64,000 nt of DNA from Paraburkholderia sediminicola (GCF_902859805.1 NZ_CADIKC010000001.1:620001-684000); one strand, 5' to 3'; counted from the stretch's first letter, positions 1 through 8,586 are shown. Numbers and translations: made by a program. Notes: generated by a model from the letters alone, not told the origin.

Positions 1-522
1 GACGCCGCGAATTGGCATGGCGGCGTCGAGCGTCAGGTTTGCGTCCAAAGCCCGATCGCCTGAGGCTTTCTCGCCTGAGAACGCCGCCAGATCGGCGAAC
101 ACGCCCACGCGGTACTGCTGTCCTTCGGTCAAATGGAGTGCGATGTCGCCGCCGTTGTTGATGAAGGCGCGCGAGATGCCTTCGCGTGCAAACGCCGTGA
201 TCAATTCGTCCGCGACGCTGCCTGCAACGGCCGCCATCGGCGTGATATAGCGCGCGCGGTGCGGATGACATGCGTTCCACATGCGCCGCGCCACGGCGCC
301 TTTCAACGTGCAATCCCTATGCGCCGCGTCGCCCGGCACAGGCTGCCGAAGCAGCTTCAACTCGCCGACCAACTCGGGCAATACGTCCACAAAGCGCGCC
401 CAGCACGCCTCGTAAGCAGCCTGCACCGCGGAGGGCTCGCCGTCCGCGCTGAGGATCAGATCGATCGGGCCGTGCTGCCAATGCCAGCGGGCCGCGTCGA
501 GCCGGGTTCGGGTGGGGTTCAT
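1..522 (-). CDS. UPF0280 family protein (partial, C-terminus beyond window)
   Basis: The minus-strand frame is open from an ATG at 522 to base 1 (174 codons), so the gene runs off the window. The translation has the UPF0280 (ApbE-related) character: a conserved NACHPHRARYITPMAAVAGS stretch followed by GSVADELI and FINNGGDIALHL. It begins 49 bp after the stop of the 6-hydroxynicotinate-reductase-like gene and is very probably co-transcribed with it. The pairing of these two families is one I associate with Burkholderiaceae and related bacteria. ApbE proteins transfer flavin, so a flavin-related role beside an Fe-S redox protein is plausible, but that is inference. No strong Shine-Dalgarno sequence is seen before this ATG. 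Confidence 0.8.
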   Translation of the reverse strand, partial: MNPTRTRLDAARWHWQHGPIDLILSADGEPSAVQAAYEACWARFVDVLPELVGELKLLRQPVPGDAAHRDCTLKGAVARRMWNACHPHRARYITPMAAVAGSVADELITAFAREGISRAFINNGGDIALHLTEGQQYRVGVFADLAAFSGEKASGDRALDANLTLDAAMPIRGV

Positions 523-571
523 CGTGTGCGTCGAGTTTGTCGTGTCGATTGTGCCGGCGGTGGCGCCGCCG

Positions 572-2179
572 TTAGCCTGGCATTGGCGGCATGGCCGGCG
601 GCCACGGATTGTCGGGATGACGCGCGATAGTTCTGCGCGCGAGCGGCGCCCCTTCCGTATGCTCCGGTCCATTCGCCAGCACGCTTTCCAATGAACGCAC
701 TGCGTCGAGATGGCCGCCGAGATCGCGATACGCGTCATACGTCATGGTGAATTCGATCGGCGCGACGATCGCAGGCGTGGGCACAGTGCCGAACGATCGA
801 TCGGGCATGCGCGAGACATCCACCATCACGGTGATGCCGCCACCCGGCCACACGTAGGTTGGCGCGCCGCCACATGTTACGTTCACCAGCCTCTGTTTGA
901 TCGCGCGGGTGAGCAGGACCGGGTTCTCCGTTGCCCCCGCTCGCAGACTGCCGCCCGCGCCGCCGAGAAACAGCACCGTTGCAAGCGACGGCTCGCAGTT
1001 CTCGCCGATTCGTTCGACCGTGCCTCGCACGGCATCCGGCATGGCTGCGATGCGCGGCACGAGGTTCTGATCGAGTTCATACCACTGCGCGTGTTCGCCG
1101 GTGGTCGACACCATCAGCAAGCGCATACCGGGTTTCGCCACCGCCGGATCGAAGCTTTCGACAATCGCCAGCGGGTCCTGAATGTCGGTGCCGCCCCAAC
1201 CAGTGCCGGGGTTCGCCACCTGGAAATAACGGCCAGGCGTCGATTTGCGTCCGCGAATCTTCAGACCTGAGGGCGTCATGCCGAGGCAACGGCCCGCCTG
1301 GTGCTCAGTCAGCACGCCGGTGATGTGATCGTCGACCACGACCACTTCGTCTGCGTGACCGAACCATTGCTTCGCAAAGATACCGATGGTGGCCGACCCA
1401 CAACCCACCCGCATGCGCTGTTCTTCGACGCCATCGACAATCGGCGCCGCACCCGCGCGAATCACCAGACTCGCACCGCCGTCGATGGTCAACTCCACCG
1501 CTTCCTTGTTGCCGAGCGCGAGCATCATGTCGCACGTCACGCGGCCTTCTTTCTTGCTGCCGCCCGTCAGATGATGAACACCGCCGAGGCTCAGCATCTG
1601 CGAGCCGTACTCCGCCGTAGTCACATGGCCGACAATCTCGCCATGGCAACGTACGTTCGATTGCTCCGGCCCAAGAAAGCGGTCGGTATCGATCTTCACC
1701 TTGAAGCTGCAATAGCTGAAAATGCCCTCGGTGACGACCGTGACCATGTCGACGTCGTCGCGCTTCGAGGAAACGATGAAAGGTGCGGGCTTGTAGTCGG
1801 GATACGTGGACGATGCGCCAACGCCGGTAACAAACAGCGCCTGTTCCGCGACGGGATCGCGCACCTCCGACGATGCACCAAATTCGACCGTGGTATCCGC
1901 ATTGCTTGTGATCGCTTCAGGCGAATCCGCGGCGCGTGAAAGAAACACCACAGGGTCGACCCGAATCAACCGTCCGTCCGCATTCGCATAACGATCGCAC
2001 GCGCCGGTGCGGCCTTCCGAAATCTGGCACAACACCGGGCACGCATTGCATTCGATCTTGTTCGACGCCATCCGCTCGCTGCGCGGCGCCGCTTTTTCGA
2101 GCACGGTCGGACCCGGCGTCGAGGCGGTTTCGCCGTCGACGCGTTCCGCACCGAAATCGACCTTCGTATGTTCTGTCAT
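572..2179 (-). CDS. 6-hydroxynicotinate reductase-like Fe-S protein
   Basis: 535 aa. Near the N-terminus lies a CNACPVLCQ...GACDRY motif with Cys44, Cys47, Cys51 and Cys61, the pattern of a [4Fe-4S] ligand set. The rest resembles proteins annotated as 6-hydroxynicotinate reductase, an enzyme of anaerobic nicotinate breakdown characterised in Eubacterium. In an aerobic Burkholderia-like organism the true substrate is unknown; the label is by family resemblance only. GGAA sits 8 bp before the ATG. It is the first gene of an operon with the UPF0280 gene and is divergent from a TetR regulator, which suggests a substrate-inducible catabolic unit continuing beyond the window. Confidence 0.75.
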   Translation of the reverse strand: MTEHTKVDFGAERVDGETASTPGPTVLEKAAPRSERMASNKIECNACPVLCQISEGRTGACDRYANADGRLIRVDPVVFLSRAADSPEAITSNADTTVEFGASSEVRDPVAEQALFVTGVGASSTYPDYKPAPFIVSSKRDDVDMVTVVTEGIFSYCSFKVKIDTDRFLGPEQSNVRCHGEIVGHVTTAEYGSQMLSLGGVHHLTGGSKKEGRVTCDMMLALGNKEAVELTIDGGASLVIRAGAAPIVDGVEEQRMRVGCGSATIGIFAKQWFGHADEVVVVDDHITGVLTEHQAGRCLGMTPSGLKIRGRKSTPGRYFQVANPGTGWGGTDIQDPLAIVESFDPAVAKPGMRLLMVSTTGEHAQWYELDQNLVPRIAAMPDAVRGTVERIGENCEPSLATVLFLGGAGGSLRAGATENPVLLTRAIKQRLVNVTCGGAPTYVWPGGGITVMVDVSRMPDRSFGTVPTPAIVAPIEFTMTYDAYRDLGGHLDAVRSLESVLANGPEHTEGAPLARRTIARHPDNPWPPAMPPMPG

Positions 2180-2294
2180 GGTGGGGTTCCATACGACGAC
2201 ATTACAATCGGTCCTGCCCGGCTGACAAATAGTCCCTGTTTAAAGGCACTTTTGCGTGACCCGCACTTTTCCATGTTGCGGTCACTCACCGTTC

Positions 2295-2312
2295 GTGTAG
2301 CATCTACTACAC
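2295..2312. promoter_or_regulatory. Palindromic operator candidate between TetR gene and Fe-S gene
   Basis: GTGTAGCATCTACTACAC consists of perfect 6-bp arms (GTGTAG/CTACAC) around a 6-bp spacer. It lies in the 392-bp space between two divergent genes, where a TetR-family autoregulator would normally bind. The rest of this spacer (2180-2571) is comparatively AT-rich and holds no other gene that I can support. Binding by the adjacent regulator is inferred from position. Confidence 0.45.
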
Positions 2313-2571
2313 CAAACTTGCTTGAAATCTACTCGATCAAAATAGACTGCGCAACGAGTTTCCCGGTAGTTTTCCAGTACCCGTCTGAATGCTGCGGCGC
2401 GGCATCCCCGCAGGGATTACGAATCAATCTACGCCGAAGCAGATGATATTGCAGGGCATTTCGTCACGCGTAATATGGGCTGTATGATGAAGGCGCGCCA
2501 AATCTGAGCGCACCAAGCGGCTACGGCGCATGCCGTTCAACCTGACGCTAACAAAGAGATCCGAGACCGCC

Positions 2572-3273
2572 ATGAGTCCCACTGCTGCCCGCAAGCCGGG
2601 CGCTATCGGCATCCGAGCGAAGCAGGCGCAAGACACGCGCGCCAAGATTCTCAAAGCGGCAATCAAGGTCTTTGCAAAGCAAGGCTATGCAAGTGGCCGG
2701 GTCGAAAGTATTTCGAAGGCCGCGCGTTCGCACGACCGGATGATCTATTACTACTTCGGCAGCAAGGAACAATTGTTTGTCGAAGTGCTGGAGACGATCT
2801 ACACGCAGTTCAACGAGGCCGAAAGCAAGCTCGCTCTCGATCTGGACGATCCCGTGCACGGCCTCGAACAGATGGTCGAATTCGTCTGGCAGTATTACCT
2901 CGATCACCCCGAGTTCGTCACCCTGCTGTCGAGCGAGAATCTGCATCAGGGCAAGCACGCGAAGAAATCGTCCAAGCTGAAAGAGATTTCGGGCTATGCG
3001 ATTTCGGTCGTGCAGAAGTTGCTAGACGCGGGCAAGGCGCAAAACGTCTTTCGTGACGACGTCAAAGCGCGTGACGTGTATCTGATAATCGCGTCGCTCG
3101 GTTATTTTTATAACGCCAATCAGTACACGCTAGGGGCGTTTCTCGGTGAACCGCTGATGGACAAGGCCGCGCTCGCGCATTGGCGCGAGGTCATCAAGGA
3201 TACGGTGTTGCGCACCGTGCGCGTGCAGTCGCCGGTGGACAAGATAGTGATGGATGTGAGCAGAACGGCCTGA
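2572..3273 (+). CDS. TetR/AcrR family transcriptional regulator
   Basis: 233 aa from the ATG at 2572, which is preceded by a purine-rich AAAGAGAT; an in-frame ATG at 2530 would add 14 residues. The N-terminal half has the TetR helix-turn-helix: AKILKAAIKVFAKQGYASG, then RMIYYYFGSKEQLF, the usual YYYF..K..L recognition-helix signature. The C-terminal ligand domain contains a GLEQMVEFVWQYYLDHPEF stretch typical of the regulators of hydrolase/aromatic catabolic operons. It is divergent from the Fe-S/UPF0280 operon, with a palindrome between them, so it most likely represses that operon and itself. The effector is unknown. Confidence 0.9.
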   Translation: MSPTAARKPGAIGIRAKQAQDTRAKILKAAIKVFAKQGYASGRVESISKAARSHDRMIYYYFGSKEQLFVEVLETIYTQFNEAESKLALDLDDPVHGLEQMVEFVWQYYLDHPEFVTLLSSENLHQGKHAKKSSKLKEISGYAISVVQKLLDAGKAQNVFRDDVKARDVYLIIASLGYFYNANQYTLGAFLGEPLMDKAALAHWREVIKDTVLRTVRVQSPVDKIVMDVSRTA

Positions 3274-3301
3274 AGCGCGTTTTGTCTGACGTGCGCTTCA
3301 G
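3270..3301 (+). terminator. Hairpin at the end of the TetR gene
   Basis: CTGAAGCGC and GCGCTTCAG form a perfect 9-bp stem with a 14-nt loop; the first arm overlaps the TetR stop codon. No clear T-run follows on either strand, so termination is only suggested by its place between convergent genes. Confidence 0.4.
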
Positions 3302-3392
3302 GCTCCGCATTGCGTTTTGAGCTGCTTCATTCCTGCAGAAGGCAGGACTCGCGGGACGGCTGGTTACACGCCGCCCCCGCGTTCGAACTTTG

Positions 3393-3788
3393 TTACGGCT
3401 TTGCCGCTGCGGCGTCGTCTTCGCGGAACAGTTTATCGGCCAGATGGAACGCCGAATTGGCCGCCGGCACGCCGCAATAGATTGCGGTTTGCAGCAGCAC
3501 TTCCTTGATCTGCTCGCGCGTCACACCGTTGTTCTTCGCGGCGCGCAAGTGCAACGCGAGTTCCTCGCTGCGATTGAGCGCAACCATCATCGCGATGGTT
3601 AGCAGACTGCGCGTGTGACGCGGCAAGCCTTCACGCGTCCAGATTTCGCCCCACGCATAGCGGGTAATAAAGTTCTGGAACTCTTCCGTCAACTCGGTGC
3701 GGTTCGCGAGCGAACGGTCGACGTGCGCGCTGCCCAGCACCGCGCGGCGCACCCCCAGTCCGGCTTCGTAACGGTCTTCGTCGTTCAT
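3393..3788 (-). CDS. pcaC: 4-carboxymuconolactone decarboxylase
   Basis: 131 aa, the usual length for a free-standing PcaC. It decarboxylates gamma-carboxymuconolactone to beta-ketoadipate enol-lactone in the protocatechuate branch of the beta-ketoadipate pathway. The CMD fold is recognised from NFITRYAWGEIWTREGLPRH, the conserved R.LLTIAMMVALNR segment and HLRAAKNNGVTREQIKEVLL. Its ATG overlaps the pcaD stop by 4 bp (ATGA), so the two are translationally coupled. A short Ala-rich tail ends the protein. It is the last gene of the minus-strand pcaBDC unit. Confidence 0.95.
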   Translation of the reverse strand: MNDEDRYEAGLGVRRAVLGSAHVDRSLANRTELTEEFQNFITRYAWGEIWTREGLPRHTRSLLTIAMMVALNRSEELALHLRAAKNNGVTREQIKEVLLQTAIYCGVPAANSAFHLADKLFREDDAAAAKP

Positions 3789-4576
3789 TTCTGCTCCGTC
3801 AGGAAGTCGAGCACAGTCTTCGTGAAGGCATCGGCCTTCTCGATGTTGGAGATATGGGAGGCGTCCAGTTCGACGTAACGCGCGCCCGGAATCGCTTGCG
3901 CCAGTTCGCGGCCTTGTGCCGGCGTTGCGGCCAGATCGTGCGTACCGCTGATCACCAGCGCGGGTACCTTGATGCCGGGTGCTTCAGGGCGCAGATCTGC
4001 TGCGTCGATCGCGTCGCAATTCGATGCGTAGCCTTCCTTATCGGTATGCACGAATACGTCGCGAATCATTGCCAGAACCACCGGCTCACGTTCGATGTAG
4101 TCGGCGGTGAACCAGCGCGGCAACACCGCGTCGGCCAGCGCGAGCATGCCTTCCGTACGGGCTTTCGCGGCGCGCGGCACCCACACTTCCGGTGAACCGA
4201 TGCGTGCCGCCGTATTGCTCAGCACGACGCGTTCGAGACGATTCGCGTGACGCGCGGCCAGCGCGACGCCGGTGAGCCCGCCCATCGACACCCCGCAGAA
4301 ATTCGCGCGCGCGATCTTCAGCGTATCCATCAGGCCGAGCACGTCGCCGGCCAGTTGTTCGATCGTGTACGGACCCTTCGGCGCTTCAGAGTGACCATGA
4401 CCGCGCGTGTCGTAGCGCAGCACGCGGAAGTGTTTGGACAATGCCGCGACTTGCGGCGTCCACATCGACAGATCGCTGCCGAGCGAATTCGACAACACAA
4501 TCCACGGTGCGTTGCCGTGACGGTCACCGTCGATTCGATAGTGCAGCTCGGTACCGTTGACTGCAGCGTAGGGCAT
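3785..4576 (-). CDS. pcaD: 3-oxoadipate enol-lactonase
   Basis: 263 aa alpha/beta-hydrolase that opens beta-ketoadipate enol-lactone to beta-ketoadipate. The nucleophile elbow is GVSMGG with Ser97; Asp214 (GTHD) and His241 (DASH) complete the catalytic triad, and DTRGHGHS is the typical PcaD loop. The start lies 5 bp after the pcaB stop, and the last pcaB codons provide its ribosome binding site (AAGGAG, 9 bp before the ATG). Its stop overlaps the pcaC start. The gene order B-D-C fits a compact protocatechuate operon. Confidence 0.95.
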   Translation of the reverse strand: MPYAAVNGTELHYRIDGDRHGNAPWIVLSNSLGSDLSMWTPQVAALSKHFRVLRYDTRGHGHSEAPKGPYTIEQLAGDVLGLMDTLKIARANFCGVSMGGLTGVALAARHANRLERVVLSNTAARIGSPEVWVPRAAKARTEGMLALADAVLPRWFTADYIEREPVVLAMIRDVFVHTDKEGYASNCDAIDAADLRPEAPGIKVPALVISGTHDLAATPAQGRELAQAIPGARYVELDASHISNIEKADAFTKTVLDFLTEQK

Positions 4577-4581
4577 GCCGG

Positions 4582-5961
4582 TTACTCCTTGGAAGTAGCG
4601 CGCCTCGCGCGCGCATGATGAAGGGCCAGCGCGGCGTCCACATAAGCGTGCGCCTGGCCGACGTATTGAGCAGGATCGAGCAGTTGCGTGAGGCGTTCGA
4701 TCGAAAGATGTTCGGTCACGGCGGGGTCTGCCGAGAGCACGTCGAAGAGTGTCTTGCGTTCGGCGATGGCGGCTTTTGATGCGCGCTCAACCAGATGATG
4801 CGCATCGAGGCGGCCGATGCTGTCGCCAAGCGCAAGCATCACGGCTTCGCCGAGAATCAATCCGTGCGTGACGTTGAGATTGGCTACAAGGCGCGCGACA
4901 TTAACGTTGAGACCCGTAGCGATCTGCTCGATGTTGGCGAGCGCGCCGCCTGCAAGGCGCGCGAGATCCGGCAACGCGTCCCACTCGGCTTGCCAGCCGC
5001 CGAGCGCGCGCTCGTGCTCCTGCACCATGCCGGCGAACACCGTGGCCACCAGTCCCGGCGCGCGTGTCGCTGCTGTCAGCACCGCGGCACAGCCGACCGG
5101 GTTGCGTTTGTGCGGCATCGTCGACGAACCGCCCTTGCCAGCCGCGGCGGGCTCGGCCAGTTCGTCGATTTCAGTTTGCATTTGCAGCGAGATATCGCGT
5201 GCGATTTTGCCGAGCGTGCCGATCAGCATGCCGAACAGTGCCGCTGTTTCAGCGATGCGATCGCGTTGCGTGTGCCACGGCAAGGTGGGCACCGCGAGCT
5301 TGAGCTCTTGCGCCAATGATTGCGTCACTTGCGGCGCCGCGTCACGCAGACTCGCCAGCGTGCCCGCCGCCCCGCCGAATTGCAGCACCAGCACGCGCGC
5401 GCGCAACGCATCGAGCCGCTCACGATGACGCAGCAACGCGTCGAGCCATTGCGCGAATTTCAGGCCGAGCGTAATGGGCAGCGCCTGCTGCAACCAGGTG
5501 CGGCCGATCATCGGCGTCGCGCGATGGGTGGCCGCGAGTTTCGCTACGGCATCACATGTGGCTTGCAAGCCGCTGTCGAGCAGATCGAAGGTGTCGCGCA
5601 GTTGCAGCACCGTTGCCGTATCGATGATGTCCTGGCTCGTCGCGCCCCAATGGACGTACTTCGACGCTTCAGCGTCCGCCGCTTTGACACGCGCGGTGAG
5701 CTGTTTGACGAGGGGAATCGCGAGGTTGCCGCCGAGCGCCGCGTCGCGCGCGAGGGCGTCGGCGTCAAGCTGATCGGCCTGGCAGGCGCCTTCGATCGCG
5801 GCCACCGCGCTGTGCGGAATCACGTTATGGGCAGCCGAAGCGCGCGCAAGCGCTGCTTCGACATCGAGCATCCGTTGCAGCGTGGCACGCGGCGCCCAGA
5901 TGTCGTTCATCGGCTGTGTGCCGCAAAGAAGGCCGGTCAGACGGCCGCTGGAGTCGAGCAT
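4582..5961 (-). CDS. pcaB: 3-carboxy-cis,cis-muconate cycloisomerase
   Basis: 459 aa. It cyclises 3-carboxy-cis,cis-muconate to gamma-carboxymuconolactone. It belongs to the fumarase/aspartase/argininosuccinate-lyase superfamily: the signature GSSTMPHKRNP is at residues 278-288, and HWGATSQDIIDTA (about 104-116) is the second conserved block. The C-terminal domain resembles adenylosuccinate lyase C-termini. No good Shine-Dalgarno sequence precedes the ATG at 5961; the in-frame codons just upstream look coding-like (SDTLIDAI) but contain no start codon before a stop. It begins the pcaBDC unit, separated from pcaIJ by about 400 bp. Confidence 0.93.
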   Translation of the reverse strand: MLDSSGRLTGLLCGTQPMNDIWAPRATLQRMLDVEAALARASAAHNVIPHSAVAAIEGACQADQLDADALARDAALGGNLAIPLVKQLTARVKAADAEASKYVHWGATSQDIIDTATVLQLRDTFDLLDSGLQATCDAVAKLAATHRATPMIGRTWLQQALPITLGLKFAQWLDALLRHRERLDALRARVLVLQFGGAAGTLASLRDAAPQVTQSLAQELKLAVPTLPWHTQRDRIAETAALFGMLIGTLGKIARDISLQMQTEIDELAEPAAAGKGGSSTMPHKRNPVGCAAVLTAATRAPGLVATVFAGMVQEHERALGGWQAEWDALPDLARLAGGALANIEQIATGLNVNVARLVANLNVTHGLILGEAVMLALGDSIGRLDAHHLVERASKAAIAERKTLFDVLSADPAVTEHLSIERLTQLLDPAQYVGQAHAYVDAALALHHARARRATSKE

Positions 5962-6365
5962 GATGGCGTCGATGAGGGTGTCGGAAGTGAAGGTTTCGCC
6001 GCGGCGATCCGGGAGTGCTGCGAGGCGCGCCCCTGGCGCTTTCTATCGAGAGCGTACCGCACACGGCGTTACGGCGCATTCTGTTCCGAATGCCGCCGCG
6101 TCGGCGCGCTGTAAGCAACGTGACGCCGTGACATCGGGTCACGCGCATGAAGCTTGCCTCATGCGTGCTCCCGACATTCGCCGCTGCACGATTTGCGCGG
6201 CGCGCGTATTGACGGTCGCGCGCTGCACGACGTGCGCAATCGGTGACAGCACGTTGCGTGCGCCCACATTGATGGCAGCACGCTGCGCGGCATACGCATT
6301 GCCATCGCCGGCCAGCGGTTTGACTTCGCCACAGGCCTTCGTGCGGACAGCGGCCTGGCCCGTGC
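5962..6365. other. Intergenic region between pcaJ and pcaB
   Basis: About 400 bp of GC-rich sequence with many repeats of GCGC-type words, for example recurring GCACG(C/T)TGCG(C/T)G words around 6220-6285. A 136-codon open frame crosses it but overlaps pcaJ antisense and has no protein-like features. It could carry a separate promoter for pcaBDC or a processed mRNA spacer; nothing specific is recognised. Confidence 0.4.
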
Positions 6366-7025
6366 TTAGGCCGCGCGAGCCGCCTGAGTGCCGTCGATCA
6401 GCGGCACGCCGGTCAGTTTGTGCAGCGCATCGAAGTCGATGTCCGAGAAGATCTCGCGCACCACCAGCCCCTCGTCGGTAACGTCGATCATCGCCAGGTC
6501 CGTATAGATGCGGTCGACGCAATTCACGCCCGTGACCGGATACGTGCATTCCGCCGCGATCTTGCTTTCGCCCTGTTTGGTCAGGTGTTCCATCATTACG
6601 TAGACCTGCTTCGCGCCGATTGCGAGGTCCATGGCGCCGCCGACTGCCGGAATCGCGTCGGGCGCGCCGGTGTGCCAGTTCGCCAGGTCGCCCTTCGCCG
6701 ACACCTGGAACGCGCCGAGCACGCAGAAATCCAGATGGCCGCCGCGCATCATTGCGAACGAATCCGAGTGATGGAAGTAGGCGCCGCCCGTAAGCAGCGT
6801 GACGTGCTGCTTGCCGGCGTTGATCAGTTCGTCGTCTTCCTCGCCCTTCGCGGGTGCCGGGCCCATGCCGAGCAGGCCGTTTTCGCTGTGCAGGAAGATT
6901 TCCTTGTCGGCACCAAGGTGGTTGGCCACCAGCGTCGGCACGCCGATACCGAGGTTCACGTAAGCGCCTTCAGGGATATCCTGGGCAACGCGCTTGGCCA
7001 TTTCATCGCGGGTCAGTTTTTTCAT
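6366..7025 (-). CDS. pcaJ: 3-oxoadipate CoA-transferase, beta subunit
   Basis: 219 aa. With PcaI it transfers CoA from succinyl-CoA to beta-ketoadipate. I chose the ATG at 7025 (MKKLTRDEMAKRVAQD) because GAGGAGACC lies just before it, at the 3' end of pcaI; an in-frame ATG at 7058 would lie inside pcaI. The family block NLGIGVPTLVANH and the catalytic-glutamate motif SENGLLGMG (about residues 47-55) are present, as is GGAMDLAIGAK. The gene follows pcaI with about a 10-bp gap, so the two subunits are made from one message. Confidence 0.95.
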   Translation of the reverse strand: MKKLTRDEMAKRVAQDIPEGAYVNLGIGVPTLVANHLGADKEIFLHSENGLLGMGPAPAKGEEDDELINAGKQHVTLLTGGAYFHHSDSFAMMRGGHLDFCVLGAFQVSAKGDLANWHTGAPDAIPAVGGAMDLAIGAKQVYVMMEHLTKQGESKIAAECTYPVTGVNCVDRIYTDLAMIDVTDEGLVVREIFSDIDFDALHKLTGVPLIDGTQAARAA

Positions 7026-7035
7026 GTCGGTCTCC

Positions 7036-7740
7036 TCAGGCGGCGTTCGCGGATGCAAGTTCGGCTTGATGCGCAGCTTGCGGCACTTCGATTACGCGTT
7101 GCACGAAGATGCCCGGCGTGACGATGTTTTCCGGATCGAGCTCGCCAAGCGGCACCACTTTCGACACTTGCACGATGGCCGTTTTCGCCGCGCTCGCCAT
7201 GATCGGACCGAAGTTACGCGCGGTCTTGCGATAGACCAGATTGCCCCAGCGGTCGCCCTTGAACGCCTTGATCAGCGCGAAGTCCGCGTGCAGCGGCGAC
7301 TCCAGCACGTAGTGCTTGCCGTCGATCAGGCGGGTTTCCTTGCCTTCGGCGAGTTTGGTGCCGTAGCCGGTGGGCGTAAAGAACCCGCCGATGCCCGCGC
7401 CTGCTGCGCGAATACGTTCCGCGAGGTTGCCTTGCGGCACCAGTTCGAGTTCGATTTCACCGGCGCGATAGAGCGCGTCGAACACATACGAATCGCTCTG
7501 GCGCGGGAACGAGCAGATGATCTTGCGCACGCGTTTGGCGTTGAGCAGCGCCGCGAGACCGATGTCGCCGTTACCGGCGTTGTTGTTGACGATGGTGAGT
7601 TCGCGCGCGCCCTGTTCGATGAGCGCGTCGATCAGCTCGGACGGCATGCCGGCCGTGCCGAAGCCGCCGATCATGACGGTCGCGCCGTCGTGGACATCGG
7701 CGACCGCCGATTGAAGTGACTCGAAAATCTTGTTGATCAT
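7036..7740 (-). CDS. pcaI: 3-oxoadipate CoA-transferase, alpha subunit
   Basis: 234 aa, the normal size for this subunit. The N-terminal glycine-rich motif GATVMIGGFGTAGMP and the VNNNAGNGDIGLAALL segment are characteristic of family I CoA-transferase alpha chains. AAAGGAAA lies about 9 bp before the ATG. It heads the pcaIJ unit; upstream lies the repeat-rich spacer and a divergent LysR-type regulator (9096), which may regulate it, although the distance of 1.35 kb is unusually large for a direct divergent LysR target. Confidence 0.95.
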   Translation of the reverse strand: MINKIFESLQSAVADVHDGATVMIGGFGTAGMPSELIDALIEQGARELTIVNNNAGNGDIGLAALLNAKRVRKIICSFPRQSDSYVFDALYRAGEIELELVPQGNLAERIRAAGAGIGGFFTPTGYGTKLAEGKETRLIDGKHYVLESPLHADFALIKAFKGDRWGNLVYRKTARNFGPIMASAAKTAIVQVSKVVPLGELDPENIVTPGIFVQRVIEVPQAAHQAELASANAA

Positions 7741-8014
7741 GTCGAATTTCCTTTTGGGGCGCTGCGTATCGCCAGGCTTTTTGCCTTTGCAGGCAGGGGC
7801 TTGTGCGGGACGGTCTCCGGGCCGAGGCTGACGCTTCTGGTTTGTTTGCTTCCGATTTTGTTCGATATATGAACATGGATTCGGTTAGCGAACGTTCAGG
7901 GCGATTATGGTTGCGGTTTGGGTTGGTTGTCAAGGCAGGGGATTCCCCCTTCACCCTAAGGATAGGATTTGGCCTGCCCCGGCGGGGTCGCTTTTGCTTT
8001 TTTTGGGGCTTTTT
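7741..8014. other. Upstream region of pcaI
   Basis: About 270 bp before the first repeat element. It should contain the pcaI promoter, reading leftward. I see no convincing -35/-10 pair and no small gene. The right end becomes strongly T/G-rich on the plus strand, continuous with the repeat element that follows. Confidence 0.4.
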
Positions 8015-8068
8015 GGTGGTGTTGTTTGCCTGGTCGGCGCTTTTGGGTTGTGTTTTTAGGGTGTTGGT

Positions 8069-8140
8069 CCTTGTTCTGGCTTTTGTGCCTTTCCTTGTTC
8101 TGGCTTTGGTGCCTTTCCTTGTTCTGGCTTTGGTGCCTTT
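8069..8140 (+). repeat. 24-bp tandem repeat, three units
   Basis: The unit CCTTGTTCTGGCTTTGGTGC plus CTTT is repeated three times head to tail (8069-8092, 8093-8116, 8117-8140) with a single change in the first unit. It lies inside element copy A. Copy B has only one unit, so the array is a local expansion. Confidence 0.9.
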
Positions 8141-8189
8141 CCTTGCTTTGTTAGTGGTCTATTAGCGTTGCCCCTGTGCGGGGCGGCAC

Positions 8190-8222
8190 CTACTTTTCTT
8201 TGCTTGCCGCAAAGAAAAGTAG
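8190..8222. repeat. Perfect stem-loop within repeat copy A
   Basis: CTACTTTTCTTTGC and GCAAAGAAAAGTAG form 14 perfect base pairs around a 5-nt loop (TTGCC). The same hairpin is at 35312-35344, and a slightly diverged one is in copy B near 8856-8885. No T-run follows, so it is not a standard intrinsic terminator. Confidence 0.9.
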
Positions 8223-8480
8223 GCAAAAGAAAGCGGCTCAAACCGCTAATGCTAAGTGGGCACCGTGGCTTGCTTGGGGTTGTGGTGCGACTAGAATCTG
8301 GGTTCGCGCACCGGCATACGCCAGTGACAAAGGCGTCATACTTCCGGCGGCGCTGCGCGCGCCGAAGAGCCGTTCATAAAACCGATCGCTGCGTTTTAAC
8401 GTCCACGCCTCGCCAACGGGCCGTGGCCCGTCCTTGCACCGCTACCACCGCGATTGTGATTGGAGCTGCAACTGCAACCG

Positions 8481-8586
8481 CCAGTCGCCAGTCGCCAGTC
8501 GCAGTCGCAGTCGCAGTCGCAGTCGAGATTGCGATTGCGATTGCGATTGCGATTGCGATTGCGATTGCGATTGCGATTGCGATTGC
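8481..8586 (+). repeat. Short tandem repeats: CCAGTCG x3, CAGTCG x4, GATTGC x10
   Basis: Three heptamers (8481-8501), four CAGTCG hexamers (8502-8525) and ten perfect GATTGC hexamers (8527-8586) lie end to end between the inverted repeat copies A and B. Because the units are 6 bp long, all frames stay open and yield artefactual two-residue or SR-type repeats. Slipped-strand length variation between strains is expected. Confidence 0.95.

Larger units (their letters stand above)
8015..8400 (+). repeat. Repeat element copy A (about 0.39 kb)
   Basis: A non-coding element sharing long blocks with 35208-35505 and, inverted, with 8735-9025. The order of blocks is: T/G-rich leader with a TGCCTG.TCGGCG word; CCTTG(T/C)TTTGTTAG; GTGGTCTATTAGCG; TTGCCCCTGTGCGGGGCGGC; a perfect 14-bp stem-loop at 8190-8222; AAAGCGGCTCAAACC; GCTAAGTGGG; GTGGTGCGACT.GAATC; and GTGACAAAGG.GTCAT. 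Open frames across it are not protein-like. I regard it as a dispersed intergenic repeat of this lineage; its function is unknown. Confidence 0.85.

Noticed and set aside
6139..6549. A 136-codon minus-strand frame overlapping pcaJ and the following spacer
   Set aside because: Most of its length is a frame shadow of pcaJ, and the rest is repetitive GC-rich spacer.
8481..8586. Regular repeats as a possible CRISPR array
   Set aside because: Units of 6-7 bp with no spacers; not the 25-40-bp repeat plus unique spacer pattern, and no cas genes are present.
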